Part shown: positions 1 through 13,233 of the stretch, one piece after another | Position numbering within the stretch: position 1 is the stretch's first letter | How the letters are laid out: each line of letters begins with the position of its first letter | Assembly (NCBI GenBank): GCA_011033025.1 | Contig: WFMF01000057.1 | Location: 372,001-436,000 of the forward strand | Length of the DNA: 64,000 bases | Reading direction: 5' to 3' | Source of the DNA: Beroe forskalii | Lineage: Eukaryota; Ctenophora; Nuda; Beroida; Beroidae | Notes under the pieces: model-generated | Seen by the model: only the letters and a program-made list of their open reading frames with translations | Told to the model about the DNA's origin: nothing | Databases searched by the model: none | Position numbers and translations under genes: made by a program

Positions 1-2800
1 AAGTTTCTACAGCTGTCCTTTTTCTACGGTGTGTATTGCAGTAAGGTCAAAGTATAAGGAAGGTAGAATCCTACAGGCTGATCAGCGAAGTGAAAGTCGG
101 ATTTCCCGCCCAGAATTCCGGCTCATTGAGAGATTGAGGTAGAATGCGCATGCCACATAGTATTACTTAGTAATGGCTCTCTGTAAACCTGCATCCACAG
201 ACGTAAACCGCTTCTTTTCCTTGCCTGGCACCGCTCCAGTCGCGAATGATTGAATGGCACCTCTCCGGCACTTTGCTCTGTGCATTCTAAACTCATTTAG
301 TGCGTACCCTAGTGTATTTTTACTCACCACCACAGAATGACGATAATCGCACTAAATATCATACCTTTAACCTTATAGCTTGTCTTTGATGATATGGCAC
401 TTCAATACGTGCCCTCTTATCTGCATATATTATCTCTACAAACATAGTTCTGTCAGCATAATATGTGGTCGTGACCGTTAACCATTAACTAAGATAACTG
501 AATAGCAGTCATGGAGTCCTATACTCCGATTTGGAGTCGAACCAACTCCAGTAGTACTACGATATGCTCAATCATAATTCTCAATTTAAGAATGTAATGT
601 GGATTTTGTTCCGTAAACCCAACCTGGACAGCTTTAGTAAAACTAAAACAATGATGTTAGAATCTAACTTAGATAATAGATCTTGTCATCTTCAACTATT
701 AATAATTGTCATCTATCTATCTATTTGTTGTGTAATGAATTGCTAATTCCTTCATTTTCATTACCTCCATCTGGCGTGGGCTGCTGAGTCCACTTGGCTT
801 CAGCCATGAGATCTCCAGGATCTTCCACTCCAACACTTCTGTGTGTCTTGAACCCTGGGGAGAAGATATGGATTAATGCCAGTGGCTCACCAGCTTTCCA
901 GCAGATTTCGTACATGTTTCGGAAAACCTAGCTTATGTTAAACAGTCAAAACAGCAATTCTACTTTTGTTTTTGCATACTTTTTTCACGTAGTTCGGGCA
1001 AATGTCCGAATTCGAATTCTAGTCCGATGCGGAAAGATCTGTTCGGATCTAGCTAATTTTAGATGGTGCCGGACAAATTTCCAAGAATCTCCAATGTCAA
1101 ATGGGGACCTGTGGGTACTGGGTATTAGCTACTACTATACCCTGTCGATAATAGAACCTATAATTCCTATAGAGATCAAGTGTACACCTATAATACCTAT
1201 CTGAAATTTACGTATAGCTGAGCTGGTTATCACTTTGAGCACCCCATGAATTATTCATGAGGTAACCTCCCCCTCCCGAGTTCCTGAAAAGCAGGCGCTG
1301 GAGGAATGGGCGGCAAAACGTCACTAGCTCACTACTCTAAACCATGATAATGACGTCACTTCACATTAATCGTCTTCGTATCTCATATACGTACAGCGGA
1401 TATTATATACACGTCACGATATGGAGCTCTATTCCTTCGCATTTAAATTCATAAAGCTCATGGGTGTGCGTGGTTCCAGGTTGGTTACCATTACGTCACG
1501 TGATTCTACAGTGAGAGAAAAGAGAGATATATCTCCTCGCTCAGTTGGTATATCATGTACGTCACGTGCACTTGATAATCGTCGTCATCAACGCCCCAAT
1601 CTGGGATATGATAATTGCGTCACCAGCTCAACCGCTGATTTAAATTATTCGCGCGCGCGTGCGAGAGACCATTAAATCCTGCAACAATACACGAGATATA
1701 GAAAATACAGTGATCTGCGAACCCTGGGGGAGGTTGCGCCTTTGTTCTGGGTTCTGAATTCAGCAGATCTTGGAGCTTCGCGTGGAGAGAAAAGGCCGTG
1801 AATTCCTGCTTTATTTCAAGTGTGAGAAATATACCTATATCGGGTGGTTGATGTCAGTATCATGGCTTGATGAGGTTAGTTGATGCTGTGATAATATTCG
1901 CACGGACAGTTTTTACATGTCTACAGTTCATTCTTGTTTGCACGATCTAGTTTTGTGTTCCTCCGAATTCCTTTAAAGAGATCAAATGCTATCGTGTACG
2001 ATGGTGATAGATATCAACAGGTTCAACTTCAGAAATTGAACATATCACGATATCGTATGTTGATTTAGATAGCCCATAATATCTCCCAAAATACTGCAGG
2101 TATAAAATTCTCATACATCTGCCTTGTTGGGTTTAATTTATTTTAATATTTTCATCAAATTTTTCGCAGATCCTATAAATTATGCGTTTATTATATTTCT
2201 GGGAATTTTGTGAGCCGGTGTTTTGTTCTGTTATTATTGCAGACGTTACGGTATTATTCCATAATTTCATTTTTTGCACATCTCCATACATGCCATTGCC
2301 ATTCATAAATCCAAGTTATCTAGCTTCAGATTGGTTATTTTTAGATGAAAATTTATTTTATTTATTTTATTTACAAATATTTTAGCAGATTCCAGCTTAT
2401 CAATTCATTTAACAACCCTGAGATTTTCTATCGATGTTCTACCCAACATTAATATATTATATCGGAAGACCTCTAAGTCACATGTTGAGTATCATGATAA
2501 TAACAAATACAATTTATATTTGCTGTGTGTACCATACAGACTGTTCAACACCTCTATCTTCAACCTCTAATTTTTTGACCATACCCTCCGTACAATTAGG
2601 AAACAGGCACGGACGCGTTTTCAGATCGTTACGCGCGCGCGCGTGGTTCCCACGCTATAGAAATATTTTATTATATTTTCCCTGGTGTGACAGCCGTGAA
2701 ATAGACATAATTAGCCGTATATTCTAGTTTATTAATAGTCGGCATAGTATATAGTTTTCTAGAATATATAACCCAGGTGAAAACAAGAAGTATGAAGTGT
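1..2800. other. No recognised gene
   Basis: Both strands show only short open frames without family motifs or credible exon structure. Several CG-rich dinucleotide runs (near 1651 and 2634) and AT-rich stretches are present. I see no RNA gene or mobile-element end here. Confidence 0.5.
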
Positions 2801-2806
2801 TAGTCA

Positions 2807-4391
2807 GGAGCTCTTCCATGAAATAATCGCCTAAGAGTACTCGTAACTCCTACGAACATGGTACCCGATTTACGAATACTCTCCAAAAGTGTCCATGAAA
2901 CACTCGGACCCTGTTTGAATGATCCTGAAATATCACGCGCACTGTCCACGAACATTGATTTACGAATACTCTCTAAACATGTGACAATGTCACGTGTAAT
3001 GAACACCAACCAATAGGGTGTAGGTATTTCTCACGCGGATTTGAGAGCGGGATGCTCTCCTCTCGTACCTTGGCACCTCATTATTCCTTATATGGAAACT
3101 TGTTGTTGTATCAATGTTTCAGTGTTTCGTACTATGAATTGAGTGTAGCGATTTCATTGTTGGTTTGTGTATAGTTTGCTGTTTGGAACCGCGTCAAGCT
3201 GCTTTGAGTTCTCTTTTTCTTCAGTGTACTGTGTACCATATTTACCCTCTTTATTTACCTAATACCTTTACCTGTTTACCCATAAACCTTTTTTCAGATT
3301 CTCTTTTCTATTCTCATTTACCGTATCTTTTAAATTGAATTGAATTGCAGACTATTTGATCGAGTTTTTTTCATAGCCATATTGCTATATTACAATACAT
3401 AGACACGGGCCTATCGGGACCATTTTGGGGTACTTCCCGAGGGATGTATCCAGTTTTAACCCGAGCCCGTAGGACAATCAGGGTCTAAACCGATATGAAG
3501 TAGGTTCGTCCGACATTTTTGACACTAGTCTTATCTTAAATTACTTTAGTACTGAATCGTATTTGTATGTACACAGCATGATGAGATGGTAAATTGGTAT
3601 AAAGCACATAATTATGAATTCGGTTGGTACAACTTTTTGTTTAATTTCATGCTTCCTTTCACTTGATTGTGCTACGTAGACGATCGATAAAGTCGTTTTC
3701 TGCTTGATCGATGCTGTACATTTCTAGGACTAAGGAGTTTTATTCCCTTCTCCAATCTCCATACTTACTTACTTAGCCTCAAAATTATGGAATACGTGTG
3801 AATAATCATCGGTGGCTCGATAGATCAATCTTGTATTACGTCATCGATTGATCAGTACTGAAAAGCTATTGGAAGGAGAAGAAAGCATCTACCAAATACT
3901 CACTATCAGTGAACTTGAAGATTCGTTATATAGTGACAAATGAATGTAAACAAGAGTGTAACAGTCTGAAAGGATGCTTTTATTATATTTCCATTTGAAA
4001 AAATCGACAATTCAGCTTTATTTATTCAATGTCATATACGAGTTGGTTCACGCTCATTTCAGTGAGAGCAGCTAAGAGTATTCGTAAGACCCCTCTCGAG
4101 TGGTCGTAAGATTTTTTCGTAACTTGGCACACTTTACGAGTACACTTTACGAGTGAATTCTGACTTACGAACACTGCGTGAGGGGTCACGGACTCAAAAG
4201 CAGTGAATCACGCACACTGAAGGGTTCTAGGAGTACTCGTAAATGTCCAAGAGTACTCGTAAATCAATGCACTTACGAACAAGGGTCCGAGTTTCATGGA
4301 CAAAATTTTTGGAGAGCATTCGTAACTACCCAAAAATATCAGGTGACAGTGTTCTTAAGAATACAAAAACGTGTTCATGGAAGAGCCCCAG
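2807..4391. repeat. Pair of inverted repeat copies, possibly one element
   Basis: An arm at about 2807-3010 is matched in reverse complement by about 4180-4391. Shared blocks include GAGCTCTTCCATGAA against TTCATGGAAGAGC, TTACGAATRCTCTCCAAAA and CATGAAAC..TCGGACCC. The arms carry repeated GAGTACTCGTAA motifs, and a further fragment lies near 4070-4100. The two arms may bound one 1.6-kb foldback element or be two insertions of one MITE in opposite orientation. No clear target duplication was found. Confidence 0.5.
3399..3497 (+). repeat. Short dispersed repeat, copy 1
   Basis: This block runs from CATAGACACGGGCC to GGGTCTAAACCGATATG. It is matched in the opposite orientation at 48441-48591, including ATTTTGGGKTACTTCC and GGGTCTAAACCRATATG. 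It is a short interspersed family (SINE or MITE not decided) and lies inside the 2.8-4.4 kb inverted pair. Confidence 0.55.
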
Positions 4392-4399
4392 GTGTGCAC

Positions 4400-7300
4400 G
4401 AGTTCAGGAGATCTGTGGGTACGTGAGCTTGTGCGTCTGCGTTCTATATATCCGTATTAAAACATGATTTTGCAGTGCCTTATATCTTTAAACCAACCCT
4501 CCTACGGGTTTGATACGTGCGCGCGCGAGTACAAAATATACTCCAAATATACACGCTTTTCATCGATCTAATGTGTTGCGTGCCTCGGTGGGGTTTCTAA
4601 GTTTGCGGATGTGTTTATAGCCAGCGTTAAAGTTTCCACATGAACATAACAGCGTGACGGTGTTATTATATGATTAAAATTGCGAATTTTTGACGCAAAT
4701 AGGTGCCTATGTTTTGCGCTCAGCACAAAAAACTTCCCCCGGTATAGTTCTCACTATCTACATTAACAAATTAAAGCATGGGCAACTGTGCACGAAAGCA
4801 TTCCCATTTCTTGTCAATTGACACGTTGTTTTGTATCTAATTCCAATCCCTGTTGACGTTTTGCTCAAATAGTTCCACACACTTTCTGAAAATTGAACCT
4901 TCAACAACTTCAATCTTCCTTAGTTACTTGATATGAAAAGCTAAATATTTTGGGGTGCTACGAATCATGTATAACTACAAAGGTCGCTGGATAGAAATTT
5001 CATGCCATATTTCTGAATTTCTGATTTCAGGGCAGTTTTGCTTTTTTCACCTTCTTTTGATTTTTGATCGCAAGAGCATAGCAGACTTCTAATTAGAAAA
5101 CGAAATTTGTTGAATAATGTTAAAGACATAGGAGTCACATCTGAGTCATATCTGATAATTCCAGTTTCTGCGCATGAGAATTGCGTTGGTCTCCCCGGTT
5201 CTCTGTAGGGCAGTGACCAAATTCTGACAAGAATTCAAGATATAATTCCTCGCAATGAGTCTCATCCTAACCAGACCTACACGATGTCTATTACTCTTTG
5301 TCATAATACACATCATGAACCCCAAGTCAACTTACAATGCTAGTCATCACGTGGTTCAAGGCTGTGAACTTGCTGAATTATAGAATTATGTTGTAAACTC
5401 CCTATTAATCGTAAGTGCAAAAGTTAAACAGATACTAGAGCAAATCTAGCAAATCTCAGCCTTCATGTGCTAGGCTAACGTATCATAGAGTTATCTAAAC
5501 TCCTTACTACTTGGTTACCAGGTATCTTAAATTCTATATCCGACTAATATATCATCATTTTCAGATTTTAAAAATCGGAAATATTATTCGCTATATTAAA
5601 AGTTCTTGTTAAATAATATTCATTGGCCGAGCGTCTCACACAAAAAATTAACGAATATAATTTTCTCGCAAGGAGGTATAAAATCTAATTCCGTTGGTTG
5701 AAAGTCCCGCGTTTAAACGAGTATAATATACGTTAATAGGATTATATATACGTTATATATCCAGTTGGCCGGCTGCAGACCTGTGTAATGTTCAGGCCTG
5801 TATCCTGTCAGTAGGACTCACATCGGACTTCCACTAGCTAAACGCATACGTGAGCTCGACGTTGTTGTTGTGGTAGATGTCCGCGTGTCCGGATTTTATT
5901 ATAAGTACAAACGTTGAGTACATGCCAAAGAGAAGATAAGGATGAGTGTGGTGGATATATGAAAAATGAGCGATGGGTAGCTGCATCATTGTCATGGTTT
6001 AAGGTGGTCAGCTATGCGATATGATAAGAAAAACGTCTAAATGTGCGCGCAGAAGGCAGCAGCAGAGCTGGATGATTAGTAAAAAGCTCCTCCCTCAATT
6101 CGAACATTATATTCAGTGCATCGTACCAGCCAAGATCTGTGCTATAAAACAGGGAACACACGTGCAGCAGGGACAATCTTATTCCAAGAACTTCGAATTC
6201 GGATTAAATTCCTGATTTCTGTGCCCTTGCGCTTTATCCTAAATTCAGTGCAATTCCCAAGACAAAACTTGATTTTATCAGATTTTTTGATCATAGTCTC
6301 ATAGATTTTCTGAACGGTCATAAATTTTCCCACCATGATTTCATGAGTTGTGCTTTGATCAATTTCTTCTTCCTCAAAGTTGCAAGGAATATCACTTTTA
6401 TTCCTTATCTGATGCAGCCTGAACAATCGATACTAATAAAACGATATGAATACGTCTTTGTCCGACAAAATGTCTCAGTATAATCAATACGTTCTATCAA
6501 GATTAAATATAGTGTTAATTTCGATATTATAACACGACAAAACGCAAATTGAGTTTTAAAGCTGACGAAATGTCGAATAATATAGATGATTCAGAGTCTG
6601 ATTCGTTTGCTGCAATCCGAAATCTCAGTGAAATAATACAGAACACTTTTATTAATGTTAATTGGGATTAATTAGTCAATTACCTGCGCTGCATTAGTAT
6701 AATTTATTTCCATCAGTGATACCAAATACTCAAATAGGCATACCCTCAATCTTCCTTACATCGTTAACCAGCTTGCTAGTACCGTAAATTTGCTTAATTT
6801 CATTGTTTTTCGCTCTAGTTGGGATAGAATTTTCGTATAAATTTTTTCAACATCTTCTCGTGTTAGGTATCGGTCGACAGTATCCTTGAAGGCATGCCAA
6901 ATAATTTCAAATTCTTTCCTTTCCGTTAAAAAATTGTTCAAACTTTAAAACTATATATATCGTTAGAAACCACGGCTAGAGTTTGACTGAATTAAGCAAA
7001 TATTTATGTATCAATCTGTTGAGTTTCATTTAACCGAATCCCAATGGCCAAAGGACATCGTAAAAGTAAAATTTTTGCATAATGAATATATATTATGGCG
7101 GATTATTATGTTGAAATGCCATGAAAAATTGATAAAGCAGGTCTGAACGTCACTTCATACCTGAAACAAATCGCTTCCATTATATGAAGTGCGACGTTTT
7201 CATATTTACATCATATTATGAAAAAAATTATTAAATTTGATTGTATAAAACAGTGTGTTGATAAGTCTAAAACTTATCATCACTACTTTGTACTAATCAA

Positions 7301-8500
7301 CACTACTCATTGATAGCAAAATAAAGTTTTTAGAAGTTACTCACAATATGTTTCTTGTTTATTTGCTTTTTAAGAGCTGAGATGAGAATGTCTCAACATG
7401 GTCGAGCCTATATTATACCAAACTCACTGGGTGTTATATTTCACCCCATTTCATTTAAAATTTCAACGTTTTTATGGCTAATTGAAAGTGAAAATTTAAA
7501 TAATAGTTCGAAAAATATTGACGCAGAAATTACACGGGTCATGCATTTATCTTAAATTTCACAATCGTGCACATTACGAAGGAGTTTAAAAAATGATAAA
7601 GATCTTGTAAAATCTTTTATTTTTCATTTTCCCACAATAAACATTGGAAACATAAATTACCAGTACATACACATGCCAGTTTGTTTTCAAACTCTTGCAC
7701 TTTCCAGACGTCCTATATATGTAATTGCATGTACACACCTTACAACATGCGCCATTAAACCATTCGTCCCCACACATATATATATATAGCTATATCTCCA
7801 GCGCATTACGAATGGGCGGGTATAAAATGTATAAAAGGCAGGTCATCCGCCCGCCCACATACATATATAAATATATATACAGCATCTAGACTTATTTCAG
7901 TAATGGGCGAGAAGAGTGGAGGAGGAGTTATACGCAACTCCGTATGCTTCCCGTTATCTTGAGAGCTGCAAAGTTGGAACATCATACTATCGCGCTTCCC
8001 AAAACACTTGCGACTATTATATTAATTGTTCGCGACTCAGGACTAAAAATAGGTCTCATTACTGAACCTCAAAGGCATGATATCGGTATATATATATTGT
8101 AAGTAAAAACAGTAGCGCCGCGCACTTAATTGATGGAGAGCTTCCCGAGGTCACGGAAGAAGGTGTGCAGTGTGTGTAGTCTAAAGCGCAATACTGAGAA
8201 CGGGAACTGTAGTAAGAGAGTTTTAGTTGTAGTTTAAAATGTATCTATATGTTGTTTTTCCTTTGTTATAGTTGAAACTACAGAGTGTCTAGAGACTCGT
8301 TGCCAGATTCTATAGAAAACCATTTAACGAAAAATTTAGGAAAAATAGAATCGGACATTGTGTCGATATGTTCTTCAGTTAGGCTCCCTCAAGTATTATT
8401 TTTGAGTTTTCGAAAACTTGATTTAATTTTTTGCAATTTTGCATTATCTCAACTTTCAAAAGACATTTTCCTAGTTCCTACTGATTCAAGATATAATGAG
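4400..8500. other. No recognised gene
   Basis: Low-complexity AT-rich sequence with TA microsatellite patches (near 5725-5760 and 7770-7880). Minus-strand open frames at 6142-6426 (94 codons) and 6756-6941 (61 codons, helix-like composition) look somewhat protein-like. They match no family I know, and I could not join them by splice sites. Confidence 0.4.
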
Positions 8501-8524
8501 GGAAGAACGTATGGTGCAACCTTT

Positions 8525-9030
8525 CTAAAGGTATATACGATACTTTGCTGTTGCAAAACACCGAGTAGAGTTTTTCGACAATTTTTTCTTGTATTTTTGG
8601 ATGCCGTTATAGTTTATCGTCAAAGCGATATTTCTGCTGTAATCCTTAGCACAATTTAAGATGAATCGTCGAAAACGAGTTTTTCTGCTTTTGAAATCAT
8701 CAGAATTCAAAATTTTGCTAAATAAAACTATTAGTTTTTTACCGTACAACCTCTGGAATAAAAAAGTATAAAAGCAGATAAATGGCAGCGACATTTCATG
8801 AAAGCTTCTGAATGTGTGTCTAATATTTAACATGTAGTAACAATGAAATAAAATTTCACACTTACGTAAAAGAATTCGACTTCCAGTTGAAAGTATCCGT
8901 AGAATTTGAAGACATTTTCCAAAGTTTTAACATTCAGAATACCGCAGCTTGAAAAACATATAGCTCCCTGAAGCCCGTCAGCAGTTAAACTGCGAACAGC
9001 AAACAGAAAAGAGCAAAACAAATATCTCAT
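8525..9030 (-). CDS. Candidate two-exon small secreted protein (hypothetical)
   Basis: I do not recognise this gene. Exon 1 (9030-8866, 55 codons) starts with ATG and a hydrophobic stretch (MRYLFCSFLFAV) that could be a signal peptide. It ends in frame at a GTAAGT donor. A 113-bp intron follows, ending in a T-rich tract and CAG. Exon 2 (8752-8525) continues in phase 0 with a basic, Lys/Arg-rich segment and ends at TAG, giving about 130 residues. Splice consensus and phase agree, which is the only support. Composition is AT-rich, unlike the three firm genes nearby. The plus strand over 8284-8529 is also open and ends at a possible donor, so the coding strand is uncertain. Confidence 0.25.
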
Positions 9031-9545
9031 GGCGTCTAGTTTTTAACCTGTTTCCCAAAGTGTGGAAGCCTTCAATACTACAACTGTCATGCTCCATTAT
9101 GCAGCAGTATAGAAAAACGTTTTTGAACAACACATAATAGCGATAGTTATTGACAGATTTCCTTTTCATTCTCAGAAAAATCACAGTTTTGTTATATACT
9201 GTTTTCTGGTTTAAATTTTTAGAACGCAGGGTTTAGCTAGCACTTTTTTAGTTTCAACAACTTCTACTGCTTCCTGTGTGCCTTGGGACAGGGAAATTTA
9301 TCTCACTTTGTTCACACTATCTAACTGCAGTATACCTTTGATTTGGTATTTCTTTGCTTTCTGCAGTCAAACGCAACCCTGGGTTGCTCAATTTAAGAAG
9401 TATTCGCCTTGCTGCGTTGGAAGCTTTGAACTCAACAGTCAACACCAACTTCGTCATTCAAACTAAATTACCGCAACTTCCATTCTACCACTCAATATAT
9501 GTTTTTCATGTGCCGTAAATGAGAGTTATCAATCGATCATAAAAA

Positions 9546-9735
9546 TTAAGAATAAAGAGTTAAGTGCCTGAAGCTTCAGAGTTAAGTGCTTGACTGTTTA
9601 AGAGTTAAGTGCCTGACTGCTTAAGAATTAAGTGCCTGACTGCTTAAGAATTAAGTGCCTGACTGCTTAAGAGTTAAGTGCCTGACTGCTTAAGAGTTAA
9701 GTGCCTGACTGCTTAAGAATTAAGTTCTTGACTGC
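9546..9735. repeat. 23-bp minisatellite
   Basis: About eight head-to-tail copies of GAGTTAAGTGCCTGACTGCT plus TAA, with a few substitutions. No coding role seen. Confidence 0.9.
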
Positions 9736-9739
9736 TGCC

Positions 9740-10795
9740 CTTTCCGCAGAAGATTTTGTCTCTACTGCGTGATTGGAACTCCTCTCACCTCTACAGGCGG
9801 CTAGCATTATAGCCAGTGCAGATCCACTTAGACGTACTAATTAACGTTTAGACTGTACATGAATCGACTAAGGTCTTGATGAAAGCAGTGTACTTGAGTT
9901 GCAAATAATATTTATATTACTGAACTTATTAACGACAGATCGTCGTTCTAGCTCCTTACTTTCAATCATCAAATACTCTTATAGTTTAACATATTTTCTT
10001 ATTAATAGCTCCAAAAATTAACGATAAACGAGATCTTGCCAAGTCTTCAAAAACTCGAGGGATTGAAATTTTCCGATATTCTCAAATCATTCCATACACA
10101 AGTTTGCATGCCCAAAGTGGGGCAATATTGGCACACATACCACTATACTATAAAAGCTTTTGGAGCTAATCGCGTTTCTGAAACACGTTCAACATACGAG
10201 TTGACACACACTCAGTACACACTTGTAAGTTATCTAACAAACAAGAAGTCTGAAGACACTCAGAAAGCACACAACACATCCACAGCTCCTGGGTAGACTA
10301 GCAGGGGAGGAATGATGTCATTATGACAGGATAACGTATTCAAGTGATGCCGTACAGCCTCTTAGAGCTCGCGCGCGCGACAGCTACATATATATCATTA
10401 TTATACAGCCTGTATTTAATTATAAAGTGCTTGTCCACTAGTGTCCACACTCAAGCTGCTGGCGTTAGGTATTTCCTTTATTTCACAATACGTTGTAAAC
10501 CCTATATTGTGATGGATACGTCTATGATTTTCATTGAGGAGTTTATGAGAATTTTCAGTGTATAGTTTTAAGCATGATTTAGATCTGGGTATTTGAACTA
10601 AGTCTATAGACATATCAATCATACCGAGTGTTGTGGGATATTTTCTAGGCGTTAAATAATCATCCGAGGCGAAGGATATCCGATCTATGAAGCATTAGTG
10701 AGATTCCTTAAATTTGTCAGTCAATTTTATTCAGTGCTTTGACGCTAATTCACTCTCTCGCATTTTTGTGCTGCCATCAAATTCCTTGGATGCCA
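9740..10795. other. No recognised gene
   Basis: Unique-looking AT-rich sequence between two minisatellites, with a short GCGCGCGC run near 10370. Nothing further was identified. Confidence 0.4.
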
Positions 10796-10814
10796 CAGCA
10801 CTCTGACACCGCCC

Positions 10815-11800
10815 TGGAAGTCTAACATCACTTCACCTTGACACCAGGACATCACTTCACCATGAAACAAGCAAATCACTTCACCTTGACACCAGTACAT
10901 CACTTCACCTTGACACCAGTTCATCATTTCACCTTGACGGCAGTTCATCATTTCACCTTGACACCAGTACATCACTTCACCTTGACACCAGTGCATCACT
11001 TCACCCTGACACCAGTACATCACTTCATCCTGACACAGTACATCACTTCACCCTGACACCAGTACATCACTTCACCTTGACACCAGTACATCACTTCACC
11101 CTGACACCAGTACATCACTTCATCCTGACACCAGTACATCACTTCACCCTGACACCAGTACAATAGTACATCACTTCACCTTGACAGCAGTACATCACTT
11201 CACATTGACACCAGTAAATGACTCCACCATGAAACCACCCTGTCAGTAGCAGTCTGAATTCACTTTGAAAGTCTGATATCACTTCCTGCTGACACCAGTT
11301 CACCACTTCACCCTAGCACCGCCTCACCTTGACACCACTCCACCCTGATACCACTTCATGCTGGCACCACTTCATGCTGACACCACTTCACCCTGACACC
11401 ACTCCACCCTGACACCACATCAACCTGACACCATCTCTGACACCACTTCACCCTGACATCGCTTCACCCTTACACAACTTCACCCTGACACCAACTCACC
11501 CTGACACCACTTCACCCTGACACCACTCCACCCTGACACCATCTCACCCTGACACCACTTCACCCGGACACCATCTCACCCTGACACCACTTCACCCTGA
11601 CATCACTTCGCCCTGACACCATCTCACCCTGACACCATCTCACCCTGACACCACTTCACCCTGACACCATCAGCTCACAATGACACCATCTCACCCTGAC
11701 ACCACCTCACCCAGACACCATCTCACCCTGACACCACCTCACCCTGACACCATCTTATTATCACCCTGACACCACTTCACCCTGACGCCACTTCACCGTA
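10815..11800. repeat. 24-bp to 16-bp minisatellite
   Basis: The first part (to about 11,210) repeats a 24-bp unit, ACATCACTTCACCTTGACAC plus CAGT. The second part (about 11,290-11,800) repeats a related unit of about 16 bp, TTCACCCTGACACCAC. The 24-bp period is a multiple of three, so both strands show long repetitive open frames that are artefacts of the repeat. Confidence 0.93.
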
Positions 11801-13140
11801 AAATCAGATTACCGCTTACATAACCCCCTTACTCTGTCTAGACGATGACATAGATTGATGAGCAGCGCTGCGGAGGGCAATGTGAGGCCGGGACACCAAG
11901 GATCAGTTCAACGCTCGGAGCACAAAATGTAATATGCATGTCCGAAATAATCCAGAGTCAGAGGAACTAGTTGATTCGAAAAGAAGCGAGCTAATCAATG
12001 AAGAAAACGCTCTTCCGAATAATAGGTATTAGACAAACTTTTAAAACGTTACGATTTTCATTAAATCCTCAGGTCACGCACCTAGAACTGAAAGTTTCTG
12101 AAAAACTTGAAAATGGTACGTTATGAAAATGTGATACTGGTAGTTGGTCCCTAACTTGTTTGAATGTCATTCAGGAAGACGAAATGGCTGAGAATGGCAA
12201 AGTCCCCAAATTGTAAAGTATCAAATACATCATTATCATGGGTGTAACTGTTTTTATGACGCACGCCCAAATGCCCTATATTCTCAAAATTCATATGTAT
12301 GCTTCTGTAGAACGCAAGCCCAAAACTGAAAATCTGTTTTAAATGACCTGATATTTAACATTCATGATTTTCCCATCAAATGAAACTGTGGGTAAAATAA
12401 ACTAATAACTACCAGCAAAACTCCAAAATCTACAATGACGAATTTCAGCTTTCACGAGAAATAGCCCAATGCTTGATATTAAAATCACTCTCAACAGAAC
12501 ATAACCACTCTCTCCCTCCCGCAGCCCAGTCACATCGATTGTTGGAAACAGCCACGGGGCAGGGAACAATCTCCTTGTTCCGGGGGCGGAGACGCTTCCA
12601 GCCAGAAGCAGAGGGGCGACAACCCCTTTCGTTAAGAGCAGGTAGATTATTTCGCAGTGAGGTTTTGGAGAAAACTAATATGACTTTTTTAAACACAAGA
12701 AATACTTTCCTTGGGTCTTTAAAGCCTGGCAAGAAAGGTGCTCTTTAGTATAATATGTCCTTGGCACCATGGTCCTCTGTATATGAACAAGGCGGTGAGA
12801 GGACTGTTGCCTTACACTGGTACTCTACCTGAATATGGAGGCAATAAAACACACCTAATCACTATGTGGAGCCTGGGCTGCCACCCTCCGGCAACATCAA
12901 TTTATATGGGATTGAGATAAACAGGATAATTCATTAGATGAATTTATTAGACTTTTAAATACACCCTCGATAAAGTTCCTCTCCTAAAGCTTTTAACGAA
13001 TAACTTTTAATATTCATGTAAATACGATAAATAGCATTAAATGCATAAGACACTTGAGATTTCAACGATGGGTCTTTAGCAAAATTGTAACCGAAATGGT
13101 AGTACCACTCAAGAAAAATCCAATTCCTCAAATTTTCATT
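11800..13140. other. Probable upstream region of the Kv gene, no feature seen
   Basis: Sequence between the minisatellite and the first recognised Kv exon. Upstream exons or the promoter should lie here or further upstream, but I could not identify them. A block at 12473-12748 is open on both strands without family motifs. Confidence 0.35.
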
Positions 13141-13144
13141 GATG

Positions 13145-13233
13145 AATTTTCGATTTCTTCAATTCGATTTCTTCATTTCGATTTCTTCATTTCGATTTCT
13201 TCAATCCTTTAACTTTTCAAATCCAACTTTTAG
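13145..13233 (+). promoter_or_regulatory. Repeated pyrimidine tract and 3' splice site before Kv exon 1
   Basis: Four or five tandem copies of about 13-14 bp (TTCGATTTCTTCA) precede the acceptor TTTTAG at 13231-13233. This region makes an unusually repetitive polypyrimidine tract. Confidence 0.5.

Noticed and set aside
8285-8659. 124-codon plus-strand open frame
   Set aside because: No ATG or family motif, and it overlaps a minus-strand candidate with better splice support; both remain weak.
10745-11056. Long open frames with 8-residue repeats on both strands
   Set aside because: They follow from a 24-bp minisatellite whose length is a multiple of three; no start context or non-repeat domain.
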